Of a stretch of 7,769 nt of DNA, positions 6,910 to 7,769 are shown one piece after another (within the stretch, counting starts at the first letter, position 1; every line of letters begins with the position of its first letter). Origin of the DNA: an uncultured Prevotella sp. GTDB taxonomy: Bacteria; Bacteroidota; Bacteroidia; Bacteroidales; Bacteroidaceae. The DNA lies in assembly GCA_900769275.1 (NCBI GenBank), contig CAAGGA010000070.1, positions 1-7,769 of the forward strand, in the 5' to 3' direction. The position numbers were made by a program, and so were the translations under genes. Under the pieces are notes generated by a model. It made no database searches. It saw nothing but the letters and a program-made list of their open reading frames with translations, and was not told the origin of the DNA.

Positions 6910-7395
6910 TCAATACGGCAGCATGGCAAGCATATCGGCGAACTTATCCACACCGTTTTCCAGTTTGCTGCCTATCACCATCTTCATCATCATGTTGAGG
7001 TCAGCCTTCAGCGTCAGACGCATCTTAGTGCCGGGACTGCCCATAGGCGTGCTCACCTCGCTCGTAGGCAGCACCTGAACCCATAGGTTAGCCTGCACGG
7101 GCGACTGCTCCGTCTCAAACTTGATGCACTTATTCTCTTCCCTCTCCACTATCCTCAAAGCGATGCTTCCCACCATCGGAGCAGGAATCGCTATGCGGTC
7201 AGCCGACAACTCCACCTCTTTCAGTTTCTCCAACTGAGCCGGATCCTGTCCCGCCTCCCTCATCTTCTCCGCCACCACAGGATTGTCGGCGGCATTCTCC
7301 AGAATGGGACGGAAACTCTCCAGATTACTCAATGTAGCATACACAGCCTCTACGGGAGCAGCTATAAGTTTTATCTTGCTTTCGTATTTTGCCAT
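6910..7395 (-). CDS. SRPBCC-fold (START/Bet v1-like) protein
   Basis: A 161-residue protein of the SRPBCC superfamily, whose members bind small hydrophobic ligands in a helix-grip cavity. It begins KYESKIKLIAAPVEAVYATL, the typical first strand and helix (a membrane-distal lipid or polyketide-type pocket is usual for the fold). The middle strand pattern (GSIALRIVEREENKCIKFE) and NLWVQVLP are characteristic of a Bacteroidales-specific branch, and it ends with the long C-terminal helix GVDKFADMLAMLPY. There is no signal peptide, so it is cytosolic. The ligand is unknown. I chose the ATG at 7395 because homologues begin with this MAxxES segment; it is preceded by AAAGAGAAA. An in-frame ATG at 7470 has a better Shine-Dalgarno (GGAGGT, about 4 nt away) and would add 25 residues (METRETRVSALNG...) that do not resemble the fold, so a longer product cannot be excluded. 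Confidence 0.85.
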   Translation of the reverse strand: MAKYESKIKLIAAPVEAVYATLSNLESFRPILENAADNPVVAEKMREAGQDPAQLEKLKEVELSADRIAIPAPMVGSIALRIVEREENKCIKFETEQSPVQANLWVQVLPTSEVSTPMGSPGTKMRLTLKADLNMMMKMVIGSKLENGVDKFADMLAMLPY

Positions 7396-7532
7396 TTTCT
7401 CTTTATGGTTATGATTCTGTAGGTAGCCTATGCCGTTGAGGGCAGACACCCGGGTTTCCCGTGTTTCCATAATACCTCCGTGCTACCGGAAAAACACACG
7501 ACCCACACTGCAACAGCATCGGATAATTGCCA

Positions 7533-7564
7533 CAAAAGTACAACAATTTCCCGAAACATCCAAA
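7533..7564 (-). promoter_or_regulatory. Bacteroidetes-type promoter for the SRPBCC gene
   Basis: On the minus strand, TTTG (7564-7561) is followed after 20 nt by TACTTTTG (7540-7533). This fits the Bacteroidetes primary sigma consensus TTTG-N19-21-TAnnTTTG exactly. Transcription should begin near 7526, giving a leader of about 130 nt to the ATG at 7395, or about 55 nt to the ATG at 7470. It is the best promoter seen in the window and may also serve argH and the kinase gene by read-through. Confidence 0.7.
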
Positions 7565-7580
7565 TAATCAGCCACGAAAA

Positions 7581-7739
7581 TTGTGGGTTTTTGGTTGTGG
7601 GTTTTAGGTTGTGGGTTTTAGGTTGTGGGTTGATAATGTCTTTCCAATGGAGTCTTTCTCATGAGGAAAAGGTAACCCAACCAAAAACCCACAACCAAAA
7701 ACCCACAACCAAAAACCCACAACCAAAAACCCACAACCA
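7581..7739. repeat. Tandem-repeat-armed hairpin element E4 (14-nt units)
   Basis: The left arm (7581-7631) holds about 3.5 copies of a 14-nt unit (TTGTGGGTTTTWGG). The right arm (7674-7739) holds four copies of the complementary unit (AAAAACCCACAACC) after a shortened AACCCAACC. The arms pair over about 50 nt with two mismatches and one 2-nt bulge, enclosing a unique core of 42 nt (7632-7673). It lies upstream of the SRPBCC promoter. The 300 nt from 7471 to the window end hold only this element, the promoter and a leader; I see no gene there. Confidence 0.85.
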
Positions 7740-7769
7740 GATACTACAACCTTTTGTCGAGGAACTCAA

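Noticed and set aside
6680..6913. 77-codon minus-strand frame between the SRPBCC gene and argH
   Set aside because: It translates repeat element E2 and runs into argH in another frame; the low-complexity FYGFTVFTVL sequence is a repeat artefact.
7581..7739. CRISPR-like array
   Set aside because: The 14-nt units are directly adjacent with no unique spacers between them, the two sides are inverted relative to each other, and no cas gene is present.

Overview
The window looks like part of a Bacteroidales chromosome, most likely Prevotella or a close relative. The evidence is a C10 (interpain/streptopain-like) secreted cysteine peptidase with InlB-type repeats and a C-terminal tail resembling a type IX secretion signal, a Bacteroides-style lipoprotein, a good match to the Bacteroidetes promoter consensus (TTTG-N20-TAnnTTTG), and start codons that mostly lack a clear Shine-Dalgarno sequence. 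This is inferred from sequence character alone, not from a database match.

All six supported genes lie on the minus strand. In order of transcription they are: a small SRPBCC-fold protein (7395-6910), argininosuccinate lyase argH (6749-5376), an AT-rich gene for a kinase-fold protein like those in phage polyvalent proteins (5330-4503), a 948-residue C10 peptidase (4418-1572), a lipoprotein with a Rieske-like domain whose histidine ligands are replaced by cysteine (1475-918), and a DUF3267-type membrane zinc metalloprotease (784-200). The plus strand shows no credible gene. ArgH is housekeeping arginine biosynthesis. The other genes have no evident common pathway, so the window looks like loosely linked chromosomal genes and not a dedicated system.

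The most unusual structure is between the genes. Four intergenic stretches (about 789-911, 1476-1569, 6766-6895 and 7581-7739) share one architecture: short tandem repeats (8 nt in three, 14 nt in one), then a unique core of 22-42 nt, then tandem repeats that are roughly the reverse complement of the first set. Each could fold into a long hairpin with the core as loop. Three of them fill nearly the whole gap between a stop codon and the next start codon. Two share a 20-nt identical core in opposite orientations although their arms have diverged. A fifth gap, after the last gene, holds a perfect 21-bp inverted repeat beside a 35-bp tandem duplication. The two gaps flanking the kinase gene (45 and 84 nt) hold no such element.
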